NCBI GenBank assembly: GCA_048939265.1 | Contig: JBHLPQ010000014.1 | Coordinates: forward strand, 1-36,631 | From: Hodarchaeum sp048939265 | Lineage (GTDB): Archaea > Asgardarchaeota > Heimdallarchaeia > Hodarchaeales > Hodarchaeaceae | Length of the DNA: 36,631 nucleotides | Reading direction: 5' to 3' | Part shown: positions 23,843 to 31,919 of the stretch, piece after piece | How the letters are laid out: every line of letters starts with the position of its first letter | Numbering within the stretch: the first letter of the stretch is position 1 | Translations under genes and position numbers: made by a program | Notes under the pieces: model-generated | What the model was told of the DNA's origin: nothing | The model's database searches: none | What the model saw: only the letters and a program-made list of their open reading frames with translations

Positions 23843-24030
23843 TTTTCATGGGTTTTAATTAATGAAGACCGCAGGAGGAGAGATTGTAACCTTTTTCAGC
23901 TTGAATTACTACTAATTAAAAAGGAATTTATATTTTATCACTTTTTGTACCATACTCTTCTAACTATCAAGTGAATTGACTTTTTATGAAATAGTTATTA
24001 AATTCTAATAATGAAGTTCATGGGAAAAAA

Positions 24031-25098
24031 ATGGGAACTCAAATCGGAAAATTGTTATCGAAATGTCGTCTTGAGATTGAATATTCAGATCTCTTCGGTA
24101 AAAGAATTGGTATAGACGCGTATAATATGATTTACGCTTTTTTAGCTCCAATTCGATATCGCGAGACAGGTGGAGGCTACCTTACTGATTCGGATGGGAA
24201 TGTTACTAGTCATCTCTCTGGCCTCTTCTATCGAATGACAAACATTTTGCCATATAATATTAGCCCTGTATTTATTTTTGATGGAAAACCTCCAGTGTTT
24301 AAAGAAAAAGAGATTGAGACTAGAAAAGATCGGAAAATACAGGCTGCAAAAAAACGGGAAGAAGCACTCGCGATAGGTGATCTTGAAAGTGCTATGAAAT
24401 TTGCTGCAATAACTTCTAAGATAACCCCTCAAATAATTGATGATGCAAAACGATTAATTGAGTATTTTGGAATTCCGACACTTCAAGCTGCCTCTGAAGC
24501 AGAGGCGCAAGGGGCTTATATGGTACAGGAAGGAAAGTTAGACGCAATGGCTTCTCAAGATTATGATTCTTTTCTTTTTGGAAGCCCAAAAGTCATCCGA
24601 AATTTAACCGTAACAAGAAGAAGGGTAGCAACTAAAGAGGGTGATATCGAATTAAATCCAGAACAGGTTGTCCTTAAAGAACTACTTGAAGAATTACAGT
24701 TTGATAATCGAGATCAGTTAATTCTACTTGGCCTTCTTGTTGGAACTGATTATAATCCTGGTGGAATAAAAGGAATAGGACCAAAAACGGCTTTGAAATT
24801 AATCCATCAATATAACACTCCAAGTTCCCTCTTTGAATACCTTGATGCGAAATATTCAATCGATAAAGTCTTTCCTCACCCTCCAAATAGATTACTCGAT
24901 TATTTCAGATCTCCTGAAGTGGATGAAGAAATTAAATTCAAATTTCGTGAGCCATCAATTTCTAAAATCAAAGAATTTCTCGTTGAAGAAAGGGATTTTC
25001 GAAAAGACCGTATAGAGGGAGCATTACAGAGAATGATTTCAAAGAGACGTAAAATTAAACAAAAAGCTGACCAACAAGCACTTGATCAATTTTTTTGA
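24031..25098 (+). CDS. fen: Flap endonuclease 1
   Basis: A structure-specific 5' nuclease for Okazaki-fragment maturation and base-excision repair, 355 residues. Metal ligands are Asp29 (GIDAYN), Asp84 (FIFDGKPP), Glu156 and Glu158 (SEAEAQGAY), Asp177 and Asp179 (SQDYDSFLFG), and Asp240 (VGTDYNPGG). The helix-hairpin-helix GIKGIGPKTALKLI follows. The last eight residues QQALDQFF are a textbook PCNA-binding PIP box. The ATG at 24031 gives the normal MGTQIGKL start; two ATGs just upstream are out of frame. A TATA-like ATTTATATTTTA lies about 100 bases upstream. It stands alone on the plus strand between minus-strand tRNA units. Confidence 0.97.
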   Translation: MGTQIGKLLSKCRLEIEYSDLFGKRIGIDAYNMIYAFLAPIRYRETGGGYLTDSDGNVTSHLSGLFYRMTNILPYNISPVFIFDGKPPVFKEKEIETRKDRKIQAAKKREEALAIGDLESAMKFAAITSKITPQIIDDAKRLIEYFGIPTLQAASEAEAQGAYMVQEGKLDAMASQDYDSFLFGSPKVIRNLTVTRRRVATKEGDIELNPEQVVLKELLEELQFDNRDQLILLGLLVGTDYNPGGIKGIGPKTALKLIHQYNTPSSLFEYLDAKYSIDKVFPHPPNRLLDYFRSPEVDEEIKFKFREPSISKIKEFLVEERDFRKDRIEGALQRMISKRRKIKQKADQQALDQFF

Positions 25099-25105
25099 TT
25101 CGTTC

Positions 25106-25774
25106 TTAGACGCCATATCTTCCTCTTAAAGGTACAAAAGCGACAGACGATAATGTTTCTTCGATTAGTTTAGTTTCGCTAACTTTTCGAAATCGTGTCA
25201 TCTGCTGCCAGAGTCCTGGTCTTCCTAAGGGCATCACTAGTGTTCCATCAATTCGTAATTGCTTTATTAAAGGAGGAGGAACAGTTGGTCCAGCAGCAGT
25301 CAAGATAATCCTGTCATAAGGGGCTTTCTCTTCATATCCAAGTGTTCCATCTCCTTCGATGATTGTAACCGCCTGGGAAAAACCAGCATCAATTAGGTTC
25401 TCTCTAGCAAAGTCTATTAATTGAGAAACGATTTCAATGGAATATACATGACCATCACTGTCATCCGCTGCAACGATAGCTGCAATAAGAGCAGCTTGAT
25501 AGCCAGAGCCCGCACCAATTTCCAGGATTTTTTGACCTGGAACTAATTCGAGGTAATCTAAAATCATAATTGTCATGTGTGGGGCAGATATCGTTTGGCC
25601 TGTATTCATTAAGGGTAAAGGATGGTCTACATATGCGGACTTTGCTAATCTCTTTGGTACGAATTTCTCCCGTGGGACCTGCATGAAAGCCCTAAAAGCT
25701 CTCTCGTCTTTAACATACCCTCTTCGTCGGTAATAATCAATTAACCGTTTTTTGTCGGCTTCATATTCTGTCAT
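25106..25774 (-). CDS. pcm: Protein-L-isoaspartate O-methyltransferase
   Basis: A cytosolic SAM-dependent repair methyltransferase that methylates isoaspartyl residues in damaged proteins, 222 residues. The substrate-side motif MNTGQTISAPHMT (56-68) and SAM-binding LEIGAGSGYQAALIA (84-98) are both diagnostic, followed by a VYSIEIV acidic strand and EGDGTLGYEEKAPYDRIILT. It follows the trm5 gene by 45 bases and ends seven bases from the convergent FEN1 stop, so it is probably the last gene of the tRNA-Lys/trm5/pcm unit. Nothing is unusual. Confidence 0.95.
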   Translation of the reverse strand: MTEYEADKKRLIDYYRRRGYVKDERAFRAFMQVPREKFVPKRLAKSAYVDHPLPLMNTGQTISAPHMTIMILDYLELVPGQKILEIGAGSGYQAALIAAIVAADDSDGHVYSIEIVSQLIDFARENLIDAGFSQAVTIIEGDGTLGYEEKAPYDRIILTAAGPTVPPPLIKQLRIDGTLVMPLGRPGLWQQMTRFRKVSETKLIEETLSSVAFVPLRGRYGV

Positions 25775-25819
25775 TGAATTTTACCTCGAGATTAGGCAGT
25801 CTTTCCCGAGAAGCTCCGT

Positions 25820-26872
25820 TTAATTGATTTGAAGGTCAATATTTACTTGAATTCGTGAAGGAGAAATCTCTCTTCCTACCTTAAAAAATTGTTCCTTATA
25901 AGAATTGACGTCAGTTAATTTATTTGAGATTTGTTTCCTGATAAATTTTTCAGGAGTTTCCGATTTCGGAATAAATTGATAAAAAGTTATAATTCCCCCT
26001 TTTTTCAACATTTTTACGCTATATGAAAGGTAATTCATCGAAACTTGGGGGAGGTTAATTATTATCCGATCAAAATATTTTCGTATCCGTAAAATACTTG
26101 ATGAATCTCCTATAATCGGATAAATATTTCCTTGGAGTTTGTTTCTTTTAATGCTTTTTTGTAAGGCATGAATAGCATGGTGATTGATATCAATCGCAAC
26201 TACATTACATGGAGATTCTTTTGCACAGTGTAAAGCGAATGATCCGACGCCAGTGAATAAGTCAAGGATCTTCTCATTTGGTTTAACTGACATTGCGACA
26301 CGATTGTGCTCTTCAGCTAAGCGTGGATTGAAATATGCGCGCAGGTCAACAAGGATGAAAAGCCCATATTCTTGATGCCAAGTTTGTAGAATTTTCTCCC
26401 CCGCTAAGTGCTCAATAGGATATACTCGATTGAACCCTTCTATAATATCACTTTTATTTATAACCGTCTTAATTTTAGGAGAACTAGATAAAATTAATTC
26501 ACCTACTCTTTGACGAACTGAAAGTGAAGTTATGGAATTTAATTTCATTAATGCTATCTCTCCCATTTGATCATATTTTAATGAGACGTCTTCCCATTGA
26601 ATCTGAGGGAATTCTTTTTTCAGAGATTCTTTAATGATTGATTGCCTTTCTAACCGACTAGGAAATTCTATTTGTAGAATTTGGAAATTAATATCGTTTA
26701 ATAAATTTGGGATTAGCGTAGAATCAGTAATAGGGAAGATTACTAAATTTTGTGACTTAATTGGTTTCTTTTGATGAAGAAGCAAATTTGATTTTATTAA
26801 ACGGTGGCGAACGATTTCAGCATCTTTAGGGAAAACACCAACACCTAATGTTGATTGTTTACTTGGTATCAG
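25820..26872 (-). CDS. trm5: tRNA (guanine37-N1)-methyltransferase Trm5
   Basis: A SAM-dependent enzyme that makes m1G37, needed for frame maintenance and as a wyosine precursor; 351 codons from the proposed start. It has the D1 domain (GVFPKDAEIVRHRLI), then YFNPRLAEEHNRVA, SAM motif ILDLFTGVGSFALHCA, AIDINHHAIHALQKSIKRN and catalytic IINLPQVSMNYL. The frame opens inside the antisense of tRNA-Lys, and no ATG, GTG or TTG lies between the tRNA and the D1 domain. I propose the CTG at 26870-26872, which has GGAG seven bases upstream. A joined frame from the ATG at 26889 through a frameshift is the alternative. TTTATATT directly after the tRNA could be its own TATA. Confidence 0.86.
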   Translation of the reverse strand: MIPSKQSTLGVGVFPKDAEIVRHRLIKSNLLLHQKKPIKSQNLVIFPITDSTLIPNLLNDINFQILQIEFPSRLERQSIIKESLKKEFPQIQWEDVSLKYDQMGEIALMKLNSITSLSVRQRVGELILSSSPKIKTVINKSDIIEGFNRVYPIEHLAGEKILQTWHQEYGLFILVDLRAYFNPRLAEEHNRVAMSVKPNEKILDLFTGVGSFALHCAKESPCNVVAIDINHHAIHALQKSIKRNKLQGNIYPIIGDSSSILRIRKYFDRIIINLPQVSMNYLSYSVKMLKKGGIITFYQFIPKSETPEKFIRKQISNKLTDVNSYKEQFFKVGREISPSRIQVNIDLQIN

Positions 26873-26913
26873 TCCGCCACTCCAGGCATTAATTTGTTTA
26901 AAATTAATATAAA

Positions 26914-26987
26914 CGGGCGCAGAGGGACTTGAACCCCCGACCAATGGGTTAAGAGCCCACCGCTCTACCTTGCTGAGCTATGCGCCC
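26914..26987 (-). tRNA. tRNA-Lys (anticodon CTT)
   Basis: On the minus strand, GGGCGCA/TGCGCCC forms the acceptor with discriminator G. The D-stem is GCTC/GAGC. The anticodon stem GTGGG/CCCAT (one G-U) closes loop CTCTTAA, giving anticodon CTT. The T-arm is GGGGG-TTCAAGT-CCCTC. There is no intron and no encoded CCA. A TATA-like element lies about 37 bases upstream and trm5 begins about 41 bases downstream. Confidence 0.95.
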
Positions 26988-27018
26988 CTAGCGATGTCAT
27001 TTTTTCGTTTTAATAAGA

Positions 27019-27028
27019 GTTATAAAAA
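27019..27028 (-). promoter_or_regulatory. TATA box for tRNA-Lys (and possibly trm5-pcm)
   Basis: On the minus strand TTTTTATAAC lies centred about 37 bases before the 5' end of tRNA-Lys, predicting a start about 10 bases ahead of the tRNA, as is usual for archaeal tRNA genes. A single transcript through trm5 and pcm is possible. Confidence 0.45.
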
Positions 27029-27185
27029 TAATGACTATATACTATTTAATGCATTTCGGTTAATAATCAAACAGAAAAAGGACGGGGAGGAGATCATCAC
27101 ATCCATTGAAGAAGGAATTGAGTAAATACCCAAAAAAAAGTAAGACTTATAAGCATGAGTATATGGTTTATATGGATGAAACTAG

Positions 27186-27899
27186 ATGGTAAAACGGAAG
27201 GCCATTGATGATATTGAGATTAGTGATTATTTAAATATCCTTATTGCAATAGGAAAAATGGGAGGTGTTCGTCGTCCAGTATTTAGTACAACAAGTGAGT
27301 TAGGCAAACTAGTAGGTATTTCTCAGCAAAGCGCATCGAGAAAACTGACAAAATTAGAAAATGCTAATTTCATTGTTCGCAGCTATGAACAAAGGGGAAA
27401 TACAATTAAAATCACACCTATTGGAGTGGAAGCGCTTGAACATATTTTTACAGATCTTTGGATGATATTAACTGCTGATGGGCGAGAAATCAGAGAGAAA
27501 ATTGTAATAAAAGGGATCGTTTGCACAGGAATGGGTGAGGGCGCCTATTATATGAGTCAAAAGGAATATTTAAATCAATTTACCTATCTCTTAGGATTTG
27601 AACCCTATCCTGGGACATTAAATCTACAGCTATTAGAAGAATCTAGCCTAAGGAATTTTGAGCAATTATTACGTAGTCCTTCCAAATTTATAAAGGAATT
27701 CACGAAGAAAGGTCGAAAATTTGGTAAAGTTTTCGTCTGGCCTACTTATCTGTTAATAGGAAATAGAAAAATATCTACAGCATTAATACATCCTGATAGG
27801 ACACATCATAATAATCAAATTGAACTAATTGCTCAAGAACACGTCAAAAAAACATATGGGATTAAGGATGGAGACGAATTAGAAATAATTATGCAATGA
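27186..27899 (+). CDS. ribK: CTP-dependent riboflavin kinase with N-terminal winged helix
   Basis: The archaeal enzyme that phosphorylates riboflavin to FMN using CTP. Residues 1 to about 95 are a winged-helix DNA-binding domain (TSELGKLVGISQQSASRKLT). The kinase domain begins near 105 with IKGIVCTGMGEGAYYMS, then YLNQFTYLLGFEPYPGTLNL, both diagnostic of the family. The helix-turn-helix/kinase fusion (RbkR type in some archaea) suggests the protein may also regulate flavin genes. It is convergent, 29 bases apart, with the FAD synthetase gene, so consecutive pathway steps sit side by side. I see no RFN riboswitch in the 200 bases upstream. Confidence 0.94.
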   Translation: MVKRKAIDDIEISDYLNILIAIGKMGGVRRPVFSTTSELGKLVGISQQSASRKLTKLENANFIVRSYEQRGNTIKITPIGVEALEHIFTDLWMILTADGREIREKIVIKGIVCTGMGEGAYYMSQKEYLNQFTYLLGFEPYPGTLNLQLLEESSLRNFEQLLRSPSKFIKEFTKKGRKFGKVFVWPTYLLIGNRKISTALIHPDRTHHNNQIELIAQEHVKKTYGIKDGDELEIIMQ

Positions 27900-27928
27900 C
27901 TCAACAAAAAAAAGCATGATTAGTGTAT

Positions 27929-28603
27929 TCATTCAAAAGAATGTTCATCAAGGTTTCGAAATTTCAATGACGACTTTTCATTAGGGATTCTCGCTTCTAA
28001 TTTTATTATCTCCGTATTCTGAAGCCCATGATCACTTAATAGTTTTATTAAATTTTCTTCTGAATGAGTTTGATCATATCCTAAGATAATAACATCAGGT
28101 TTCACTTTGATGGCAATATCGATGAATTTTTTTGGATCCGAAGCTCCACTCTCTACAATGTCTACAATATCAATATGAGAAAGTAGCTTCACCCTATTTA
28201 CCTGACTATTAAGTGGTTTACGCCCCTTATTCGCTTCCACAGTTTCATCAGAAGCAATAATGACATACAATATATCACCATAGCTTTTTGCTTCTTTTAA
28301 TGTTTTTAAGTGACCGAGATGAACAATATCAAAAACACCACCCGTGAGAACTATCCTTAGATTGTTTTTACCTCCTTCTGTAATTGAATAATGGCCTGGT
28401 GGATCATTAACTGATTTTATCATATGAAGACTTTTTAGTACTGACAGAAGTGCTACTCCTTCATCCTGTGTTCTTTTTAGATTCTCTACAAAATCAGATA
28501 CGCTAAAACTTCCTTTCTGGAAGGTTAATAAATAAGCTACCTTAAGAAATTCTTTAAGAAGCGTATGGAAAACCTGATCTGCAGGTTTTAGTTCACTATT
28601 CAT
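27929..28603 (-). CDS. ribL: FAD synthetase (RibL-type) with N-terminal winged-helix-like domain
   Basis: An adenylyltransferase converting FMN and ATP to FAD. The nucleotidyltransferase core starts about residue 79 with LTGGVFDIVHLGHLKTL (HxGH motif), followed by ASDETVEANKGRKPLNSQVNR and IDIVDIVESG. The first 75 residues look like a winged helix (SVSDFVENLKRTQDEGVALLSVLKSLHMIKS). Minimal archaeal RibL proteins are shorter and lack this extension. I chose the ATG at 28603, which has AGGTCA about eight bases upstream; an ATG at 28675 would overlap dph5 by 37 bases. It is the last gene of the aCPSF1/PUA/dph5 run. Confidence 0.88.
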   Translation of the reverse strand: MNSELKPADQVFHTLLKEFLKVAYLLTFQKGSFSVSDFVENLKRTQDEGVALLSVLKSLHMIKSVNDPPGHYSITEGGKNNLRIVLTGGVFDIVHLGHLKTLKEAKSYGDILYVIIASDETVEANKGRKPLNSQVNRVKLLSHIDIVDIVESGASDPKKFIDIAIKVKPDVIILGYDQTHSEENLIKLLSDHGLQNTEIIKLEARIPNEKSSLKFRNLDEHSFE

Positions 28604-28638
28604 CGCAATTGACCTGTATTCGACTAAGCTATTAGAAT

Positions 28639-29442
28639 TTATTGATTTTTTCGATTTGATAAATCGATGTCCCATAAAGTCTTCATTGCTTCTTCTTCAA
28701 TAAAATGGAGAGGTTCTGAACATACAACTAATGCTTGAGGTGGGCCAATGTCTTTCCAGTTAGCTTTCTTTAATGTATTCGCAAACCCTGGATAAATAAA
28801 TTCATTACTAGTTCCGACTTGAGCTAAACCAATCACTAAACTCGTTTTTTTAAAAACATTTTCTTGTTTTCTTTCTTCTAATTCCAATAAAATTGAAATT
28901 GCGTCATTTACTGTTAGGAATTCTCCAGTACTTGTGTCAATATCTAAAAGAACTAGTGTATGAGCGCTAATTAGTGTATTAAGCTTGATTATTTCATATG
29001 GAAATTCACTGGGGTTATGCGGAAAAGGACATGTTACAGTTCGCCCAAAACGATAAGCTGACAACCCAGAAACAGAAGCTGCAGCTGTTAAAATGGATGA
29101 ATTGTGAATTATTCTACACTTGAAACCTCGATTGACTGCTGCTATTCTTAAAGAATTATGAGTGGTGGCAATAAAAGGATCTCCAGGAATTAGGATTGCT
29201 ACTGATTTTCCTTCAATCTGCTCTAAAAGTATTTGATCATTATTTTCCATATCTTTTCTGTTAAGAATGGTAATTTTCGATGTTATACTCTTTAAGAGAG
29301 GTGGAATTTCTTCAGGGACAAAATTTGTATATTTCTCAATAAATATCTCGTCCATTTGTTCTAAAATGTCAAGTGTTTCTATATTACAACCTCTAAGACC
29401 TGATAAACCAATCCCTATGAAAAAAATATCCGTTTTACGCAC
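28639..29442 (-). CDS. dph5: Diphthine synthase
   Basis: A SAM-dependent methyltransferase that trimethylates the modified histidine of elongation factor 2 on the path to diphthamide; 267 residues, normal for the family. Diagnostic segments are FIGIGLSGLRGCNIETLDIL, EKYTNFVPEE, IPGDPFIATTHNSLRI and the C-terminal GPPQALVVCSEPLHFIEEEA. No dph2 or dph6 is in the window. It lies 36 bases after the PUA gene and is probably part of the aCPSF1 operon, a grouping of translation and RNA 3'-end functions. Confidence 0.94.
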   Translation of the reverse strand: MRKTDIFFIGIGLSGLRGCNIETLDILEQMDEIFIEKYTNFVPEEIPPLLKSITSKITILNRKDMENNDQILLEQIEGKSVAILIPGDPFIATTHNSLRIAAVNRGFKCRIIHNSSILTAAASVSGLSAYRFGRTVTCPFPHNPSEFPYEIIKLNTLISAHTLVLLDIDTSTGEFLTVNDAISILLELEERKQENVFKKTSLVIGLAQVGTSNEFIYPGFANTLKKANWKDIGPPQALVVCSEPLHFIEEEAMKTLWDIDLSNRKNQ

Positions 29443-29478
29443 TTTTATTCATCTGTAAAGATGTACGGTTTTTGAACT

Positions 29479-29961
29479 TTATAACTTATTATTCCAAATA
29501 GAATCCCCTAGGTAATGGATATTTCTAATAACTTTCCCTTTCAATTTAAGGAGCTCATCAGAGGATTTAAGACTCTTTCCAAGTGCTAACACAGCGTCTT
29601 GAGGATTGCGCACAATTACAATGGAATTAGCTTCGAATTTACTATTAACCGAGGTTATCCCCTGAGTAAAAATATCTGCTCCATTCAGGATATGTTTAAC
29701 TGCTCCTTCATCCACTTTTATAATAGGAAGATCGATTTTAGGATATTCTCTAATAAATTGAATAGAGGGCAAGTATTGATTCTCAAATAAAAAGAAGCGA
29801 ACTTCCCAGTTTTTATTAAAAATTAACCCTCTTGATTTATCATCATTCTCGGTAATAAATTGAATGTTGGCTTTTAATTCTTCATTCGAAATTTTTGGAG
29901 CCAAAATCAATGACATAATTTTTTTTCTGAATTTTGAGCCAACTTCTTTTGGGGAAGGCAT
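29479..29961 (-). CDS. PUA-domain RNA-binding protein (MCT-1-like)
   Basis: A 160-residue protein with an N-terminal pre-PUA region and a C-terminal PUA domain that starts near residue 79 (PIIKVDEGAVKHILNGADIF) and ends with GKVIRNIHYLGDSIW, the characteristic HYLGD pattern. Eukaryotic MCTS1 and the N-terminal part of eIF2D share this layout and act on post-termination ribosomes. Whether this protein acts on ribosomes or on structured RNA is inference. It follows aCPSF1 by 23 bases. Confidence 0.86.
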   Translation of the reverse strand: MPSPKEVGSKFRKKIMSLILAPKISNEELKANIQFITENDDKSRGLIFNKNWEVRFFLFENQYLPSIQFIREYPKIDLPIIKVDEGAVKHILNGADIFTQGITSVNSKFEANSIVIVRNPQDAVLALGKSLKSSDELLKLKGKVIRNIHYLGDSIWNNKL

Positions 29962-29984
29962 GAATTTCCCTGCATAGATGTCTT

Positions 29985-31919
29985 CTAATTGAACCGTAAC
30001 GTTTCAAGATTTTGTGGAACATCAACTTTAATATGAAATCGTTTTGATAATGCTTGAGCAAGTGACTGTGATTTTTTGCGTTGACCATGTATTAGAACGA
30101 TCCTTTCAGGTTTTGGACTTAATTCACGAAAATAATTCATAATTTCATTTTTGTCAGAGTGACCACTGAAACCATCAACCTGATGGATTTCCATTTTTAC
30201 TGGAAGCATCTTCATCCGTCCATCTTCTATACTACGAATCTCTTTCACACCAGATGCTATCCGTCGACCTAGTGTTCCTTCAGCTTGATATGATACAAAA
30301 ACAATAGAATTGCGGGGATCCTCCGCTAGCTCTTTGAAATATTCTACAGAATTACCTCCTGTAAGCATTCCAGAGGTGGCCATGATAACAACTGATTTTC
30401 CACTTAAAATTGCCTCTCTTTCATTTTGATTATCCACAGTATGGAAGATTTCATTTAGGAATGGATTTTGACCTTCATTGAAAATTTGATCCTGTAAGTA
30501 AGATGACAGGTACTCTGGATGGCAAGAATGGATGGCAGTGGCCTCAGCAATCAATCCATCTAGGTAAATAGGAACATCTACTAGTTGATGTTTTCTATAA
30601 TAATTAGTTAAAACAACCATTAATTCCTGCGGCCGTCCTACAGCTAAACTGGGAATCAAAACTTTGCCTCCGCGCCTTACTGTTTGATTGATAATTTTTA
30701 TTAGTTGAATCTCTGCATCGTTTCGTTTTGGCATAATATCTCTTGGGCCACCATAAGTTGATTCCATAATCATGGCCTCTAACCGAGGAAACTTCGTATT
30801 TGCTCGATTTAACAGCCTTGAACGTCGTGCTTTGAAATCATTAGCTATTGCTATGTTATACTTTCCATCTCCTATATGCATGTGCATAATCGATGATCCA
30901 AGAATATGACCTGCAGGGGTCATTGTTAATCGAATATCATTACTTAAATCAGTAACCTCCCCGTATCGACGAGCTATCGTATGTAGAATCATTCTTCTAA
31001 TGTCACGCTGGCTGTAAGGCACAAGCTTATTCTCTCGACCAGCTACTTCTATATAATCTTTTTGGAGAAGGGTCATGAGAGATAGTGTGGCATCATTAGC
31101 ATAAACAGGACCTCGGTACCCCCATTTAAACAGATAAGGAAGTAATCCTGAATGATCTAGATGAGCATGAGTAATAAGTACAGCATCGATATCTGTTATA
31201 TCAAATTCAGAAGCATTGAAATGTGGAAACATCTGACTTGGTTCACGTGACCCCACATTGATTCCACAATCAATTAAAATCTTGGTTTCAGCTGTTTCTA
31301 AAAGCATACATGATCTTCCTACTTCAGAAAACCCGCCTAGTCCAGTTAACCGAATCACATCGTCTTCAAAAACTCGGGGGCGATGAATGCGTTTCCCAAT
31401 ATTCAGTAACGCATGTTTCCGAATCTCTGATTTATTAGTGAGGGTTTTTCGGATGGAATTAATCAAATGTGATTGGATTGGTGGAGATCTTACCACACGA
31501 GGCCGCCAGGAGATGTCCCTAGCTATTTCACGAAGAGTAGTACCACTACGTCCTATAACAGCCCCTGGTTTTTTTGCTTCAATGACGACCTCTCCCAACT
31601 CATCATCAAACAAAACATTAGTAATTTCAGCATTCTCTGGTACAATCTCTAAGATCCTCGCAGCTGCCTCGTCTTTAGCCCTTCTTACTGAAACATCTGA
31701 CCTAATGACAATTCTCTTGCGTAGTGATTTTGCTAAACTCTTAACAATATCCCCATTTTCCATGAGAACAGTTGGATTCAAAGAATAAATTACTACAAAA
31801 GGACCCTCAAAAACAACCTTGGCGACTTGAGCATTCGGTGGTAATTCACTAATAAGATCTGACTTCAATTGATCAATAGCTAATTCACGACTAAATCGTT
31901 TTTCATTTTCTTTACTCAT
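29985..31919 (-). CDS. aCPSF1: KH/metallo-beta-lactamase/beta-CASP ribonuclease
   Basis: The archaeal CPSF73 homologue, a ribonuclease and general transcription termination factor, 644 residues. An N-terminal KH-type region (residues 1 to about 145, with GAVIGRSGTTLREIA) precedes the metallo-beta-lactamase domain. Zinc ligands are His251, His253, Asp255 and His256 (THAHLDH), His338 (PAGHILGSS) and Asp361 (ANDFKA); the beta-CASP histidines His587 (GFSGHSDKN) and His611 (LIHGQRKKS) complete the site. An in-frame TAA just before the ATG fixes the start. Its leader contains a small CCGA/TCGG stem presenting GGAGG. It heads the run with PUA, dph5 and ribL. Confidence 0.96.
   Translation of the reverse strand: MSKENEKRFSRELAIDQLKSDLISELPPNAQVAKVVFEGPFVVIYSLNPTVLMENGDIVKSLAKSLRKRIVIRSDVSVRRAKDEAAARILEIVPENAEITNVLFDDELGEVVIEAKKPGAVIGRSGTTLREIARDISWRPRVVRSPPIQSHLINSIRKTLTNKSEIRKHALLNIGKRIHRPRVFEDDVIRLTGLGGFSEVGRSCMLLETAETKILIDCGINVGSREPSQMFPHFNASEFDITDIDAVLITHAHLDHSGLLPYLFKWGYRGPVYANDATLSLMTLLQKDYIEVAGRENKLVPYSQRDIRRMILHTIARRYGEVTDLSNDIRLTMTPAGHILGSSIMHMHIGDGKYNIAIANDFKARRSRLLNRANTKFPRLEAMIMESTYGGPRDIMPKRNDAEIQLIKIINQTVRRGGKVLIPSLAVGRPQELMVVLTNYYRKHQLVDVPIYLDGLIAEATAIHSCHPEYLSSYLQDQIFNEGQNPFLNEIFHTVDNQNEREAILSGKSVVIMATSGMLTGGNSVEYFKELAEDPRNSIVFVSYQAEGTLGRRIASGVKEIRSIEDGRMKMLPVKMEIHQVDGFSGHSDKNEIMNYFRELSPKPERIVLIHGQRKKSQSLAQALSKRFHIKVDVPQNLETLRFN

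Noticed and set aside
26873..26944. N-terminal extension of the trm5 frame
   Set aside because: Its first codons are the antisense reading of the tRNA-Lys T-arm and acceptor (reads VGGSSPSAPV), a common tRNA artefact.
27000..27185. Possible FMN riboswitch or small gene before ribK
   Set aside because: None of the conserved RFN-element boxes are visible, and frames here lack start codons.
31387..31788. 133-codon plus-strand frame opposite aCPSF1
   Set aside because: It lies wholly antisense to the well-conserved KH region of aCPSF1, has no recognisable protein features and no SD.
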